A DNA stretch of 7,059 nt from Spirochaetales bacterium (GTDB lineage: Bacteria > Spirochaetota > Spirochaetia > SZUA-6 > DRHE01): positions 1 through 7,059 of the forward strand of contig DRHE01000063.1 in the NCBI GenBank assembly GCA_011049745.1. Reading direction: 5' to 3'. This document shows positions 6,422 to 7,059 of this stretch, one piece after another. The position numbers and the translations under genes were made by a program. Each line of letters opens with the position of its first letter. Within the stretch, counting starts at the first letter, position 1. The notes beneath the pieces were generated by a model, which saw nothing but the letters and a program-made list of their open reading frames with translations, ran no database searches and had not been told where the DNA came from.

Positions 6422-6925
6422 TTATAATTCAGGCGCTGCCAGCCTTAATTCACCGCTGCGTATCTTTCTTACAACAATGTCCATTGCCTCTCTTACATCT
6501 GCCGCTACTGACTTTATATAAAGAGGATCATCATCCACAAAATCCACATATCCCTGCTCTGCAGTAACAATTCTTGCCTCTCCATAGGGCACCTTACCCT
6601 GAATTGCCTCCTTTAAAACCTCGGAGACGAGCTTTTCCTGGTAAAGAAGACCACAACCCACAATTACTCCCGGTGCCATAGCCAGTTCATTGCTGTCAAA
6701 ATAGAGAACGTATTTTCCTCTTTCCCTGCAGGCATTGATTACTCCCTGATTCGCTCCCCCGGCAATAGTTGCTATAACATCAACCCCGCTGTCAATCATA
6801 CTGTTGGCCAGGTCCGCGGCTTTATTTGCGTCATACCAGTTGCCGATTACTCTAAAATCCATGGTAATAGCCGGATCAACCGCCTGAAGCCCCAGCTTAT
6901 AACCGGGAACTATCATTTTATCCAG
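6422..6925 (-). CDS. BMP/PnrA-family ABC importer substrate-binding protein, C-terminal part only (5' end missing)
   Basis: The reliable reading frame covers 167 residues from LDKMIVPGYKLGLQ to the TAA at 6424-6422. Family marks seen: PGYKLG, then GNWYDANKAADLANSMIDSG (matching the GSW-D-KA-A-ID-G pattern), DVIATIAGGANQGVI, and KYVLYFDSN, whose aspartate falls in the usual ligand-pocket strand. It is the last part of a periplasmic or lipid-anchored protein of about 330-360 residues that captures the substrate for the ABC importer encoded downstream. The frame stays open to an ATG at 7006, but the 27 codons to the right of 6925 lie in an inverted copy of this same gene read antisense. They do not resemble the family and should be excluded. 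The signal peptide and first lobe lie beyond the break. Known relatives bind purine nucleosides; the ligand here is uncertain. Confidence 0.88.
   Translation of the reverse strand: MDKMIVPGYKLGLQAVDPAITMDFRVIGNWYDANKAADLANSMIDSGVDVIATIAGGANQGVINACRERGKYVLYFDSNELAMAPGVIVGCGLLYQEKLVSEVLKEAIQGKVPYGEARIVTAEQGYVDFVDDDPLYIKSVAADVREAMDIVVRKIRSGELRLAAPEL
6751..6884 (+). repeat. Left arm of 134-bp fold-back inverted repeat
   Basis: This segment lies inside the binding-protein gene and is the native copy: its minus-strand translation continues smoothly into conserved BMP-family sequence on both sides. It is the reverse complement of 6926-7059 at 133 of 134 positions. The only mismatch is G at 6812 against T at 6998. 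Confidence 0.97.
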
Positions 6926-7059
6926 GGCGGTTGATCCGGCTATTACCATGGATTTTAGAGTAATCGGCAACTGGTATGACGCAAATAAAGCCGCGGATCT
7001 GGCCAACAGTATGATTGACAGCGGGGTTGATGTTATAGCAACTATTGCCGGGGGAGCGA
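6926..7059 (-). repeat. Right arm of fold-back inverted repeat, probable chimeric sequence to the window end
   Basis: Every base from 6926 to the last base pairs with 6884-6751 except one (T at 6998). The 41-base spacer (6885-6925) is normal coding sequence of the binding-protein gene. Read on the plus strand, this arm encodes the same BMP segment, from AVDPAITMDF to IATIAGGA, with a single synonymous difference (GAT for GAC). Copying that jumps to the opposite strand and runs back to the contig edge is the usual form of an amplification or assembly chimera. A true inverted gene duplication cannot be excluded from this sequence alone. No separate gene is called here. Confidence 0.85.

Noticed and set aside
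6421..6426. Perfect minus-strand TATAAT overlapping the binding-protein stop codon
   Set aside because: The hexamers 16-18 bases upstream match the -35 consensus at no more than about three positions, so an internal promoter for the ATPase gene is not supported.
6926..7006. First 27 codons of the frame that runs into the BMP gene from an ATG at 7006
   Set aside because: They lie wholly in the inverted copy of the gene, so they are antisense of its own sequence. There is no signal peptide, and the join to family-like sequence coincides with the fold-back joint.
1..7059. CRISPR array, tRNA, rRNA, insertion sequence or riboswitch
   Set aside because: No spaced direct repeats, cloverleaf or rRNA-like sequence, or transposase was seen. 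Coding sequence fills nearly the whole window, and neither intergenic gap is long enough or shaped like a known riboswitch.

Overview
This 7,059-base stretch is bacterial. It looks like a metagenomic or draft-assembly contig, because a gene is cut at each end. All seven genes lie on the minus strand and are read from right to left. They are tightly packed, with ATGA overlaps, gaps of 9 to 82 bases, and ATG or GTG starts behind purine-rich ribosome sites. Gene style (a BMP/YufO/YufP/YufQ-type importer beside a polyol-type dehydrogenase and an FGGY kinase) would suit an anaerobic spirochaete or a Firmicute, but nothing in the sequence fixes the taxon.

Layout in the direction of transcription. 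(1) 6925-6422: the C-terminal part of a BMP/PnrA-family substrate-binding protein, whose true 5' end is missing. (2) 6364-4841: a double-domain ABC ATPase of the YufO/NupO type. (3) 4828-3776 and 3779-2871: two permeases of the BPD_transp_2 family (YufP and YufQ types). Together these form one importer. (4) An 82-base gap (2789-2870) with a near-consensus promoter and a long dyad. (5) 2788-2312: a MerR-family regulator with a four-cysteine C-terminus. (6) 2315-1299: a zinc-dependent, probably NAD-linked medium-chain dehydrogenase. (7) 1289 to the left edge: an FGGY sugar kinase that runs off the window.

Inferred role: the importer brings in a small carbohydrate, most simply a polyol. The dehydrogenase oxidises it to a ketose, the kinase phosphorylates the product for central metabolism, and the MerR protein controls at least its own gene and the two enzymes. 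The substrate cannot be read from the sequence. BMP-type importers are best known for nucleosides, so a sugar or polyol pathway attached to one is worth testing.

The right end is not ordinary sequence. Bases 6926-7059 are the reverse complement of 6751-6884 with one mismatch, around a 41-base spacer. This fold-back is most likely an amplification or assembly chimera. It creates a false N-terminus on the binding-protein reading frame, so the sequence to the right of 6925 should not be interpreted as native context.
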